This document shows, in pieces, positions 1 through 10,071 of a DNA stretch of 25,000 nucleotides. The stretch is from Takakia lepidozioides (lineage: Eukaryota; Streptophyta; Takakiopsida; Takakiales; Takakiaceae): NCBI GenBank assembly GCA_030704615.1, contig JAKLZA010000045.1, forward strand, positions 1 to 25,000, in the 5' to 3' direction. Each line of letters starts with the position of its first letter. Within the stretch, counting starts at the first letter, position 1. Position numbers and translations under genes: made by a program. A model generated the notes under the pieces. It was not told the DNA's origin, did not search any database, and saw only the letters and a list, made by a program, of their open reading frames with translations.

Positions 1-975
1 GGCGCCGAGGTCAACCTCGCCTTGAGCTCTTGAAAAGCTCGTTCTTGCTTATCTTCCCACTGTCACTCCTGGTCTATCTTGGTCAGCTTGGTTAGAGCCT
101 TTGAAATGGCACTAAATCCCTTGACAAACCGTCTATAATAGTTTGTCAACCCCATGAAAGCTCGAACTCGGCTCACATCCGTGGGGCGTGGAATATGTGC
201 AATGGCCTCTACCTTAGTCTGCTGTACCCCCAATGATCATCCAGGATATATCATGTGACCCACATACTCAATCTGGTTGTGGAAAAACTTGCACTTCCCC
301 GGATCTAACTTCAATCCGTGCGCCCTCGAGTGCTCAAATACCACCTGAAGGTGTCTCTCATGCTCCTCCACCGTTGCACTAATGATGTCATCTATGTAGC
401 ACTGAGCAAACTCCATCCCTGCTAGAATCCTGTCTATGACTCTCTAAAACTCTGCAGGAGCATTCTTAAGCCCAAATAATAAGAACCGCTACTGGTATAG
501 GCAATCCTTCCCGTACTCATTGATCCCCCAGAATGCCGTCTTCTGCTTATCCGTGCAACTGGTGATATCCGGATCGTAAATCCAAAGTGCTAAAGACCTT
601 GGCATGCCCAATGGCATCAAAGATCTCCTCTGGTGTTGGCATGACATACCTATCGGACTTGGTCTGACGATTTACAAGCCGGTAATCACCGCACATACGT
701 CTCTCCATCCAATTGCCATAGACATCCTTCTTGCCTGGCATCATTGTGGCTGAAGCATACTCTCCACCAGATAGCTCCACCAAACCAGCCTCCCAGAGGT
801 CTTGAGTCCTCATCTGAATCAAGGACCTCTCCATGTCACTGTATCTATAAGGTCTCTGAAAGATTGGCGTGTCAGTGGCCAATTCAATGCAAATCTCTTG
901 ACCCTTCAGTGCTCCTAAGTCTTTCAAACTGAAGGCAAAGCAGTTCCTGTAAGCCCTCAAGAATCGCCGTATACA
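1..975 (-). pseudogene. Reverse transcriptase domain of a Ty3/gypsy element (disrupted)
   Basis: The minus-strand translation contains the typical order of gypsy RT blocks. A region with CFAFSLKDLGALKG comes first, then CGDYRLVNRQT and FSTLDLRSGYHQL (open from 960 to 547). After a frame break at the stop 547-549 follow KTAFWGINEYGKD, the catalytic box CYIDDII, LDPGKCKFF, and the connection-type sequence FMGLTNYYRRFVKGFS near position 140. In the downstream frame I see in-frame stops at 489-491, 444-446, 237-239 and 63-65, plus a short in-frame loss just after the YIDD box. The YIDD aspartates are present, but the gene is clearly dead. RT copies RNA into DNA during retrotransposition. Confidence 0.88.
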
Positions 976-1082
976 TCGTCTCTCTCCTCCGGTGACTATG
1001 GGTCATTAGACTCCCAGTTGTCCTCCGTGATTGCAACCTTGAGTCCAGCAGGCTTAGAGGTAGAAGACGCGTCCCATGGTTG

Positions 1083-1892
1083 CTATGCTGCAACCTCTTG
1101 AGCAGTGACCACTACCTGCTCTGTCAGTGACAATGCCTCATCCTGCCCCATCATCTCATCCTTGAGGACCTCCTCAACCCGAGAAAAATCCCCAACCTCA
1201 TCCATCACCACCGCCTTGGCTGTCAACTCCCTTTGAACCTCGAGCACCTTCCACGTGTGCCATGGATGCGGCCTGCACCTTGTGGTCTTCACCTGTTCGC
1301 CCCCACTCACTGCCTGTATCGTCTCGGTAGGCAGAGAGACCATCAAGGGAATTAGTGTACTCCGTACTTTGCGCTGCTCAGCCATAGCCAAACTGATAAT
1401 CCAGGTCAAGCAATTGAGATCCATTGCTTGCCCCAACACCTGACGACGTGATGCCTCAGAAAGAGATGGCACCGCCGTGGTACCAGTGGTAAAACCCATC
1501 GCCCGCTCGTGCTCGTCAGCATTGGGCTCCACTAACTGCTGCAACTTAGCATCCCACATGAGGCCAGGTCCACTATCCCGGAAAGCATGAGATCCAGGAA
1601 AGCTGAGCAGTGTAGGTAGTGCTACTCGTGGTTGATCCATCCTGTTGACCAATGCCAAAGGTGACCGGTCATCGTGTTTCACATGCTGAGACTGCCTCCC
1701 TATGTCCAGAATGCTATCAACTGTCAGGTGCGTTGGGCGTTGTACCCCATCAAAAGCCCGCTTGAGCAGTGCGGGTGGCATCAAGTTGGTCCACCATAGC
1801 CGTGGACGATGAGCCTGTGACCCCACTGCAGCTGCATCCAGCAACACTGCCGATCCCAGCCAAGACCGGACTTGATGCACACTGGCCATCAC
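1083..1892 (-). CDS. Uncharacterised open frame upstream of the gypsy RT (probable pol linker or gag-pol fragment)
   Basis: A 269-codon open frame lies immediately upstream of, and in the same orientation as, the disrupted reverse transcriptase. I do not recognise a zinc knuckle (CCHC) or a clear aspartic protease DTG/DSG motif. Visible features are a moderately acidic C-terminal part containing RVEEVLKDEMMGQDEA and a middle part with LVEPNADEHERAMGF. Its position just before RT suggests the linker between protease and RT of the same retroelement. The open frame may simply be a surviving segment, because the neighbouring frames are broken between 960 and 1093. Function is not assignable. Confidence 0.45.
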   Translation of the reverse strand: MMASVHQVRSWLGSAVLLDAAAVGSQAHRPRLWWTNLMPPALLKRAFDGVQRPTHLTVDSILDIGRQSQHVKHDDRSPLALVNRMDQPRVALPTLLSFPGSHAFRDSGPGLMWDAKLQQLVEPNADEHERAMGFTTGTTAVPSLSEASRRQVLGQAMDLNCLTWIISLAMAEQRKVRSTLIPLMVSLPTETIQAVSGGEQVKTTRCRPHPWHTWKVLEVQRELTAKAVVMDEVGDFSRVEEVLKDEMMGQDEALSLTEQVVVTAQEVAA

Positions 1893-1987
1893 CGTGGCCT
1901 AAGAATTATCCATCAATGGCACATTCTCCACGATATATGCCGGAGAGTCTGTCTGCTGAAGATGTAAATATCGCAATAGAAACCTAA

Positions 1988-2699
1988 TGTAAACAAGAGG
2001 CCAGGTGACATACTACACATTTAGATCCCATTACTCCTGCATCACTTACCAGCTGAAATCCTAATCATAATTCTAAACTAGCTGCTAGTAAAACAATTCC
2101 CCAAGTCTAATAATAAAGTTATCCGTTAAGTGACCATCCCTTCCGCCCCCTAATACATCCCCACTACACCTCTCATGGGCACTTTGCGCCTATCCGGGAA
2201 GTCATGCAGATAGAGTACCAATAGAAAAACTAGGGACGGCAGCAGCGGGCCTACGCACAGGTTCGCTCGGATTTTCCTTTAAGTCAAAGTGGGCCCCGAC
2301 CCAGCCTCCATGCCTGCTTCCTTCCGCACCGCGCCACGTACCCTGAGAGGAAAACCAAACAGCAAATGCAGGATGAAACTCGTTTTGCCGTCATTTTGGT
2401 GCTATTTTGAGTTTGATCCTGTCTTGTTTTCGCTCGTATTTTAATTCCTTGTTCTTTTGACATTTATTGCATCTTAACCTCTCTTTTGGCCAAACTGGCC
2501 TAACTCACCCTCCATCCCCTCACCCTCCTTCCCCTAGACTTAACGGATAACTTTAATATCCTCATCCAATTTGCCTCCATCCCTTTTCCAACTACCCAGT
2601 GTCCATCCATAAGGTTAAGGAGGGGATCTTGGCCCCACAACCAAAAGAAAATTATATGCTAGCTCCATAAGTATCTAGAATACTCTACTCGGCACTACA
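1988..2699. other. Non-coding stretch with a short inverted repeat
   Basis: I see no convincing gene here. The one structure noted is a perfect 17-bp inverted repeat at 2115-2131 and 2538-2554 (core AAAGTTATCCGTTAAGT), with 406 bp between the arms. The arms do not extend into longer terminal repeats, and I cannot find a matching target duplication, so it may be the edge of a small decayed transposon or chance. The interior is C-rich in places (2130-2160, 2505-2535). Confidence 0.3.
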
Positions 2700-3043
2700 C
2701 ACATCCACTTAATACTAAGAGGGATCCATGGATCTCCTCATTTCTCACTTCTTGCAGCTCAGATCCCATTCGCAGTATCATGGCCATTCTAGATAAGCTG
2801 CCTCTCTAGTCTTCCATTTTGCTTCTGAGCTCCCACTTAGCATTTCCAGCACCCTTCCCTTCCCACTCCCGTCTATCTCTGTTCCTTTTTTACTGTTTAG
2901 CTAGTTAGCTAGGGTCAGGGGGAAGTTTCCCCTAGTAAGCCTTCACGGCCTCTGTGGTGGTTATTTTTTCCACCTTTGTGACTATTTTTTCATTAATTTG
3001 ATTAAAAGGGCCTCTGTCCCCTTTCCAAAAAAAAAAAAAAAAA
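2700..3043 (+). mobile_element. Probable 3' end of a LINE-type retrotransposon with poly(A) tail
   Basis: The sequence ends in a run of about 16 A residues (3028-3043) preceded by a 3'UTR-like stretch. This includes a hairpin-prone GGGGGAAGTTTCCCC near 2919-2934 and the words GTAAGCCTTCACGGCC and GGGCCTCTGTCCCCTTTCC just before the A-run. Plant L1-like elements commonly end in this style. No LINE coding sequence is readable in this stretch, so the copy would be strongly 5'-truncated. The left boundary is approximate and no target-site duplication was identified. Confidence 0.45.
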
Positions 3044-3145
3044 GAGGGGGTGGGGAAGATTTGACAGTGTAACCGCTGAAGGAGCGGACGTTTGCATTTG
3101 TATTACTAAAATTTAAGTTTGGCCTTGAGCGTCACGTTTTCATTT

Positions 3146-3281
3146 CTCCATAGAATATTTGTGGGATTTCCGTCAAAGATGCGGAATCAAGCGGCACGGA
3201 GGAAAGAGGAAGCTACGCTCCATAGAATATTCGTGGAATTGACTCGGAATCAAGCGGCACGGAGGAAAGAGGAAGCTACGC
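3146..3281 (+). repeat. Tandem duplication (72 bp + 64 bp) upstream of the DJ-1/PfpI gene
   Basis: Two adjacent copies start with CTCCATAGAATATT and end with GGAAGCTACG: copy 1 at 3146-3217, copy 2 at 3218-3281. They are near-identical except for an 8-bp length difference in the middle. The duplication lies 230-370 bp upstream of the DJ-1/PfpI start codon, so it could sit in the promoter or 5'UTR. A CT-rich microsatellite follows at about 3303-3320. Confidence 0.8.
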
Positions 3282-3415
3282 TGTGGGGTGCTAGACTGCA
3301 GCGCTCTCTCTCTCTCCCTCGTTTTCTCACTCAAACACACGACAAAGAAGAGAAGAGGCTTAGGTGATGATCTGCTTCGTCTCCCTATCAAGTTCATAGC
3401 CCCCAGAGCAGTGTC

Positions 3416-3424
3416 TTATATAGA
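3416..3424 (+). promoter_or_regulatory. Possible TATA element of the DJ-1/PfpI gene
   Basis: TTATATAGA lies about 90 bp upstream of the ATG at 3513. The distance suits a TATA box followed by a short 5'UTR. Nothing else confirms it. Confidence 0.25.
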
Positions 3425-3512
3425 TTTGAGTTCACTGGTCGTCTCTATCTTCACCCCCTTAGCTGATTGAAGGAGTGAGACGAAGCGAATTAGGCAGAAC
3501 GTGAAAGCGGCC

Positions 3513-5763
3513 ATGGCGCAAAGCAGGGAGGGGCGGGTGCTGCAGGTTGCCATCCCCATCTTCAACGATATGACAGCTCTGGACTTAGTGGGGCCTTATG
3601 AGGTGCTGCACTTGGTGCCTGGTGTGCACGTAGTGTTTGTCAGCCATAGCCAGGGCCTATACTCTGCCGATGGCATGCTCTCCTTGCAAGCTCAGGCTTC
3701 CTTCGACGAGGTATTTTCAGAATTGCGCTACACGTATTCCTGTAGAGAAGGTGTATGGCTTGCTCACGGGTTTTGCATGCAATGCGCTTCCGTAGAATTC
3801 AGGAGAATGGTGCTTTTTTGTAGGTGCCAAGCCCCGATATAGTGTTGGTGCCTGGAGGACGTGGGACGCGTGTTCTTATTGAAGATCGGCCCATCTTAGA
3901 CTGGCTTCGCAAGGTAATTACCACCTCACGACTCTCAAAGGAGCAATTTGTGTGGCCTGGTTTCTCAAACTCACTCTCTCCACCAACCCTAGAATCCCCG
4001 GTGATAATCGACAGTAATGTGAATTGCATCGCAAGTAGCTGAGGTGGCTCGACATTCAGACTTCTGAAAAACTTCAGTGGTGTCGAGTTGTCCGTGTTGC
4101 ATTAGTTCATGTCTATGCTGAGAAAGGAAATTTGTCTGTGCAAGGGAGCAGGTCATGTCAGTCTATTATGATATTTTTAATTCAAGAGAACTTTGCATTG
4201 AAGGTGTTGCTGTTCTTCATTTTGCTGGCAATCAAAGAATCCGAACTCTCAATTTGTGTGATGGACTAATTGATGTGCATGTATGGCATTAATGGAAAGG
4301 TGCATGAGACAACCTTGTATACAACCTCCGTATGTACGGGCTCTCTTCTTCTAGCTGCTGCAGGCCTTCTTGATGGACTAGAGGCAACAACTCACTGGGC
4401 CGCTTTTGACTTACTGGCAAAACTTGGTGCAAAGCCCATCAGCTCCAGAGTAGTTCACCAGGTATGTACCTTGCAATTAAGTAACCAAACTTCAAAATAT
4501 TTTAGTGTGTGAGCGGATGTGATGATGCAGCTGTTAGAATCTGCCAGAGAAAGCACGGAACACGAAATGGATCCATGGAAAAATCAGAGGGCTTGTTAAT
4601 GCTGTTTTCTCACTAGCACACTTTAACCAAAGCCTTGTCACATCTGTAGATGTCGGAGGCTACAGTAGTAGTGCCAACATCATCCTTTGTCTTGTACAAT
4701 GTAGCCTTTATATCAGCTGTCAATAACCCCTTCAGCGGATCGTGTGAATTTGGGTGTGAGCCAATAACATAGAAAATCCAGGCTGAGTTTCATTCCTGGT
4801 TAGTTTATTCCGCAAGCCCCACAATTTGCTCCGAAATTGAAAAGGGTCGTTCCCCGATGTCATATCATACTACAAGGATGGTCAACGAGTACAGCAACTC
4901 TTTATAGCAGGAGGGGGTATAGCAGCAGTGTCATGATGAACCTCCATGTTTTCTACCATGAGGTCAACTCCAGCGTTTATATTAAGCTAAAGCCGAAGTA
5001 ACAAGTCTGTTATTGGCTGTGCATGGTATGCTTGGTTGAACCTGGTGCGCTGAAACCCTGGAACTACCTCCTGGAGGATCATTATCCGTTGTTGACCATG
5101 CCTTTGGAAGGATACCTCATAGTGAATGTTTGCTGTGGACATTGAGAATGAGTATATCTTTTCTCTCTTGCAATGATGATGGGTCTAGAGCCCGGTTCTG
5201 CATGACCTGGTCGACCTAATCAAATCATCACTGATCTTCAAGCAGAAGGTCCTCGCATTGTTGATTTTGTAGTTTCTGTTGAGCAGCATTATAATTATCA
5301 CAATCTATGTTTGATAGCTGTACGCCTGAATTTTGTTGAGCTTGTTTGATAGATCTATTACACATCTAGAGGTACTTGTAACAACTTAACTTATCAGTGG
5401 ACTGAATATACCTGTAGTTAAGTCACAAAATGGTAGAACCCCCTCTACCCCCTCACAGCCATATGAGTGCCATTCTACTGTCCATACAGTGGTAGAACTA
5501 ACCATAATGCATCATGTTCAATTGCCTGGGCAAAGGGAAAGATCATCACTGCAGCAGGAGTTGCATCGGGAATCGATATGGCTCTCGAGCTTGCGGCTCT
5601 GATTTCCGATGAAACAACAGCCAAGGCATTGCAGCTATTTATTGAGTACGACCCTCAGCCTCCATACAACACAGGGTCTCCAAGCAAGGCAGGTCCTGAA
5701 ATCGTAAGCAAGGCTAAGGAGCTTATGGCACGCGGACTGGCTTCCAAGTTGCGGGCTTCTTAA
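3513..5763 (+). CDS. DJ-1/PfpI family protein, isonitrile-hydratase-like (4 exons)
   Basis: Four exons splice with intact GT-AG borders, all in phase 0: 3513-3710, 3824-3913, 4300-4461 and 5536-5763. The product is 225 residues, usual for the family. I chose the ATG at 3513 because it opens directly into the first beta strand ([23 protein letters not shown]). Family landmarks are visible: [10 protein letters not shown] with Asp24 and Glu30, DIVLVPGG near 72-79, and the nucleophile elbow [15 protein letters not shown] with Cys108 followed by Thr109. RVVHQ then joins [20 protein letters not shown], and the C-terminus carries [11 protein letters not shown]. The Asp plus Cys-Thr arrangement matches bacterial isonitrile hydratase (InhA), which hydrates isonitriles to N-substituted formamides. 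The substrate in a plant is inferred only. No transit peptide or membrane segment is seen, so it is probably cytosolic. Intron 3 (1,074 bp) contains a dispersed repeat. The acceptor of exon 3 has a weak pyrimidine tract. Confidence 0.87.
4625..4899 (+). repeat. Dispersed repeat, copy 1 (inside intron 3 of the DJ-1/PfpI gene)
   Basis: This segment matches 22985-23231 in the same orientation. Shared blocks include CACATCTGTAGATGTC, TTCAGCGGATCGTGTG, GAGTTTCATTC, GCAAGCCCCAC and ACAGCAAC, in the same order with short indels. It therefore looks like a diverged copy of an interspersed element. Copy 1 contains extra sequence between the first two blocks. Sequence after about 4900 is not shared with copy 2. 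Confidence 0.8.
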
Positions 5764-6671
5764 ACTGATGAAGACTCAGAATCCTTGGTTTCTGCAGATC
5801 TTCTCTCTCAATTGAGCCACTTATTTGGACTACTCAATTCTCTCTAAGAAAACTGAAATGCAATTTTTGGTTGATGTGTACAATTAAAATATCTTTTGAT
5901 ATATTACATATTGGTTGTCAATATGAACACCTAGCCATTGGTTGCGACAACCTGCACAAGGACGTGGGGGCTGTCTTTGAGATACAGTCATGCAAACTAG
6001 CTCTTTAATTCCTCCTCACAAATCCCTCTTCTCAATTGCTTTCAAAGATTAGCCCTACAAGCAACCCTGCTGATAAAGCTAGGGGGACTGTCAAGCTTGG
6101 GGCAGGTAGCCCATGGAGAACTGGCCAGCAGAATTGACTACCCATCTTCAAACATTATTTCCATCGCTCAAGATTAGTATGAAAGCGGACACAACAGATA
6201 TGATACATGTATGGGGGTGATCTAGGTGATTTTTTTTTTCGACAGACAAGGAACGGAGGCCCAGAGGTGTACTTTCATGGATTGTATTCACGCAAGACCG
6301 ATGAACAAAAACTGCTTTGCATGACTGGAAACGCGGCTTCCATCTAAAAATGTCGCAGTTCTGTTTCTGGGTTTTCGCCCATTTCGGGAAAAGACAAGCT
6401 CCAACTTCCAAGGATGGCCCAACTTTTTCTAGCCGTTAACTGTATATTAACGGATGGCTTAGGAACAAGGCGTGGAATTGAAAATCCGATGGACCACAGC
6501 GTTTAAGTTCTTTTCTTTGGGCAATGAGGAGTTGGGCTTTTGGTCTCGGGTCCACAGTTTTCTGTAGAGAGAAGCAGGCCTGCGGGATTCATAGCAAGGT
6601 AGCAGGAACGAAGCACATGGAGGCCAGCATGTGTGTTTGATACCCTGGGCTTGGAGTTTTAGATTGGGAAG
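5764..6671. other. Intergenic region between the DJ-1/PfpI and DCP2 genes
   Basis: This holds the 3'UTR of the upstream gene, which has AT-rich sequence around 5880-5920, and the promoter and 5'UTR of DCP2. I see no convincing gene. A T-run lies at about 6230-6239, and a small imperfect palindrome (CGTTAACTGTATATTAACGG) lies near 6433-6452. No confident TATA box was identified. Confidence 0.5.
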
Positions 6672-9600
6672 ATGGCAGGCATGATGCGGGGAGGTGGAAC
6701 TCCTCAGAGATCCACCCTCCCTTCTCAGGAGCTTCTGGATGATCTTTGCAGGTGGGTCAAGTTTTTAGTTCTCATTGTTTTGTGGGTTCGGTTGCAACTG
6801 TCAGCGGTAGTGCTAGCATCTGAGAGTGAATAGTTTATGCTGTGTGCAGCCGGTTTGTGTTGAATGCCCCAGAGGAGGAGCTCCAATCATTTGAAAGGAT
6901 TCTGTTCCTGGTGGAGCAAGCGCACTGGTTCTATGAAGACAACACAATGGAGCAAAATCACTCCTTAAAGACTCTGTCATTACGTGACTTCACCTCTTTA
7001 AGTATCCTATGGAATGCATATTTGCTTGAGTGTACGGTGGTTATCAAGTTTTCCAAGTTAAGATTGCTCTTGAAAGAAATGCAGAGAGGAGAGAAGACTC
7101 TGACCAGTCAAACTAGGCCATAACAATGAGACAAGATTCAAGCGCAGGTGATAGTGGTGCACACGGAACTTAGTAAAGAACAGGCATTGACTATCTGTAA
7201 GGCCCATTTTCTGGAGAGTTTCTCTAGGTATCCATCGAAATCACAGCTGCAAATGGCCGTTCATGAGTCCTCTCGAAGTGACTCCCGCGTCGAAGGATCA
7301 GGTGTAAGTGTGATCTATTCAGGGGGTTAAACTGGAAGACGTAATAGATGGCTACTGGGGTTGTATGATTGTTGTGTATCCATTGGTCTGCAGAACTTGC
7401 AATCTGCAAGAATTACATGGGATTGGGCTCAATCAGGCTTGTGTCTGTCTGTCCCAATCAATTGAAAAGAAAACTATTTGCTAAGCCATAATTTGTCTTG
7501 GTGGGATACTTTTTTTAGGATATAATGGAGGCTGCTAGGATGACACTATGTAATTTTTACTTTGCCTTAACCTTGCTATGCTGCAAGTGTTTCAGAGCTG
7601 TTCAGCATTGCGACCATACATAGGACACATTGATGATATCTATAAAGACTTCAAAGATTACAAGACTCGTGTGCCTGTGACTGGTGCCATAATTCTTGAC
7701 GATTCTTATGAGAGGGTGGGTACTGTTAGTACCTTTAGTGATTGACTTTCATGTGCTCTTAAAGTGAAGGATATAAATCAAAGGAAAAGGAAAGAATAGT
7801 AGGGAAGCATGCATGGAGATTTCACTTGCAAAGGTGGAGAGATGCTTATGAGTTGTGGCATGAAGATGATGTCGCCTCTGGAGGTGCAAGTGGGTTATTT
7901 TTGGCTTCCCACTAGGCTGTAGGTCTGGAATTTGTCTGAAGCTCTCCTCTGGTCATGCAGTGTTTGCTGGTGAAGGGTTGGAAAGCTGGTGCAAGCTGGA
8001 GCTTCCCTCGAGGCAAGAAGAACAAAGATGAGGAGGATTCCAACTGTGCCGTAAGGGAGGTAAGTTTTAGATTTTTTGTTGCACATGAAAACTATCCTTG
8101 GAGTGGACTGAAGCTCGAGTCTTCTACTAGGCTTCTCTAACTGTTCAACTGTCAGATGTCGTCCTCGGGTATTAGAGTGGTTGGCTAAAGGCTTGCTTAG
8201 CTCTGGGGGTCTTTACGACTTGATATAGCTCGCTTGTGCAAGACCTCTTGCAGTATGAGGCAGCTTCTCGGATAGACTGTTCTCTTGAGACTTTGTTTGC
8301 CATAGCCTTGTGTTCATAGACCCCTTCTCTGATAGAGATATGTAGACAGTGGTACATCGGCAGTACGTTGCCTGTAAATAACAATAAACATTGAAAGATT
8401 GGCATCCAGGATCAGAGTCAAGGACATTTGCTCACCCATGTAGCCTCTCAAAGTGTCGATGCTGGGATAGAATAAGCCTAGTATTGATGTGGATGTGCCC
8501 AACTTTGCAGGTATGGGAAGAGACAGGGTATGATGTGTCAGGGCAGCTGAAGGTGCAAGATCACCTGGAAGTGGTGATTGCGCAGCAGCGAATGCGCCTC
8601 TATATTATTGGGGGTGTCAAGGATGACACCCCCTTTGCTCCTCAAACCAAAAAAGAAATAAGTGTATGTTTCACAATGTGGCACACCTTGTATTTTATGC
8701 GCACCTTCTTAACCCTACCTTTCTGATCTGGAGAAATAATACGGCCTTGCTTAAAGGCTGAAAGGTGTGCTTGCTCAGTTAGAGTCATGTAAGTTATACA
8801 TTTTGTTCTATGCCAGATTACACCCACTCTGTCATGACCTCTCTATTGCAGCTGTGGTGTGCAGGAGATAGCCTGGCACCGAGTGGACGAACTGCCAACG
8901 GGAAGCAATGAGACCTCATCTCATCATCGGGGTCCAACTGGGCTCAAGTACTTCATGGTCTGGCCGTTTGTTGGGTATGTGTCCTACATTCACACTCAGA
9001 CTTTCTCATCTCTCCATCCTGGTAATAACAGCTGGGATGTTGCTGCGTTGAAAAACAGAGTCCTGAAATTCTCATGTTCTGTGCAACTGTGTGAGCTGTT
9101 CTGCTCAATAGTTCAGGTTTCCTTCTCATGAAGAAATCATGAGTCTCTATCATAGAGATCAGTTCAATCTGCTGTACAATGCCTTGAAGGAACTGGAGAA
9201 TTATGAGTAACTGATGATTAGATTCATGTGTGATTTCCCATGACTTGTTGGAGTGTGTTGCAAATAACAACGCTGTCTGCTGGGTGATACAGACCATTAC
9301 AAGAGTGGATAGTCACACACCGTCCTCCAGGGCTCCCAAGATCCGAGACTCCCATTAAAGGCACGGATACTTCCATGCTGTGTCTATTGTAGGAACTTCC
9401 CTTTACTGAATTGAGAAATCTAGGATTTCAGGGATGTGATTTCTGTAACCTTAGATGCGAGAGCCTTGTGCCCACTCTGAAGAGTTGGGGAAGAGGGGGA
9501 AGGGGGATGGAGAGGTAGGGGGGTAGAGACATGACCCCAACTGAAGTCATCATTGAGAGCCTCCTCCCCTTGCAGGTACTCTTTCGGGGGTGGGCATTGG

Positions 9601-10071
9601 GATGGATGGAGAACAGGATGGGGGCCATCACTATGGTGGAAGGCTTGCTATAATGTAACCAAGCTGTGTGGGTTAGCATTTCTTTACTGACAAATGTCAT
9701 GATTTAGGTTTACGGATTATGAAGTTTGCTATGGGTTGCTTCCCCTTTCCTTGCAGAAGTAACAGCAAGGGGGAAGGTGGGTGTGGCAAGTGAGGGCAAT
9801 ATGTCTGATGTATACACCATGTTGTCATTTTCATGCAGGAACTACAGTTTGGAAGGTGAAGAACGTGTCTTCCAGCAGTTCTGGGTTTCTGGCCCCTCCT
9901 GGTCAAAGCATACCTTTATTGCCGACACCCATTGCCATCTCTGCTTCCCCTTCTGCACCCCCTGAATCAGGGGAGAGCCAAGTCAATAGTCCTAGTCAGG
10001 ACCTTCCTGGGAAGGCGTTTCGAAATTTTAGATTTGATTTTGCTGTTATTCTGCAGCAGCTGGAAGGCTAG
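6672..10071 (+). CDS. DCP2: mRNA-decapping enzyme 2 (DCP2), Nudix hydrolase, 8 exons
   Basis: DCP2 removes the 5' m7G cap from mRNA in cytoplasmic P-bodies, releasing m7GDP and committing the RNA to 5'-3' decay. Exons: 6672-6751, 6850-7001, 7588-7715, 7961-8059, 8511-8663, 8865-8974, 9757-9776 and 9839-10071. They join in frame to 324 residues. The N-terminal regulatory domain reads [20 protein letters not shown], then [10 protein letters not shown] and FTSLMFQSC. The catalytic core follows with [10 protein letters not shown] and the Nudix box from Gly138 to Tyr160, matching GX5EX7REUXEEXGU (REVWEETGY with Glu153, Glu156 and Glu157). Box B follows with [15 protein letters not shown] and the conserved [10 protein letters not shown]. 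After a serine-rich linker, the C-terminus has a conserved-looking NFRFD block. The weakest part is exon 7, only 20 nt, inferred because it alone fits the phase between PFVG and TTVWKVKN. No frame damage is seen. DCP1 and VARICOSE are the expected partners, from family knowledge. Confidence 0.92.

Larger units (their letters stand above)
1..1892 (-). mobile_element. Degraded Ty3/gypsy LTR retrotransposon, pol region
   Basis: On the minus strand this stretch reads from an uncharacterised linker region (near 1892) into a Ty3/gypsy reverse transcriptase that runs off the left edge of the window. No LTR, primer binding site, integrase or RNase H is visible inside the window, so only an internal slice of the element is present. 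Several in-frame stops and at least two frame changes show that it cannot encode a working polyprotein. Its assignment rests on the reverse transcriptase motifs described in the RT entry; the extent up to 1892 is inferred from collinear orientation with the upstream open frame. Confidence 0.85.

Noticed and set aside
3119-3397. Open frames on both strands over the upstream tandem duplication
   Set aside because: They only translate the duplicated promoter-region repeat and contain no recognisable domain.
6148-6411. Minus-strand open frame of 87 codons in the DJ-1/DCP2 intergenic region
   Set aside because: No family motif, a homopolymer run in the frame, and no splice or promoter support.
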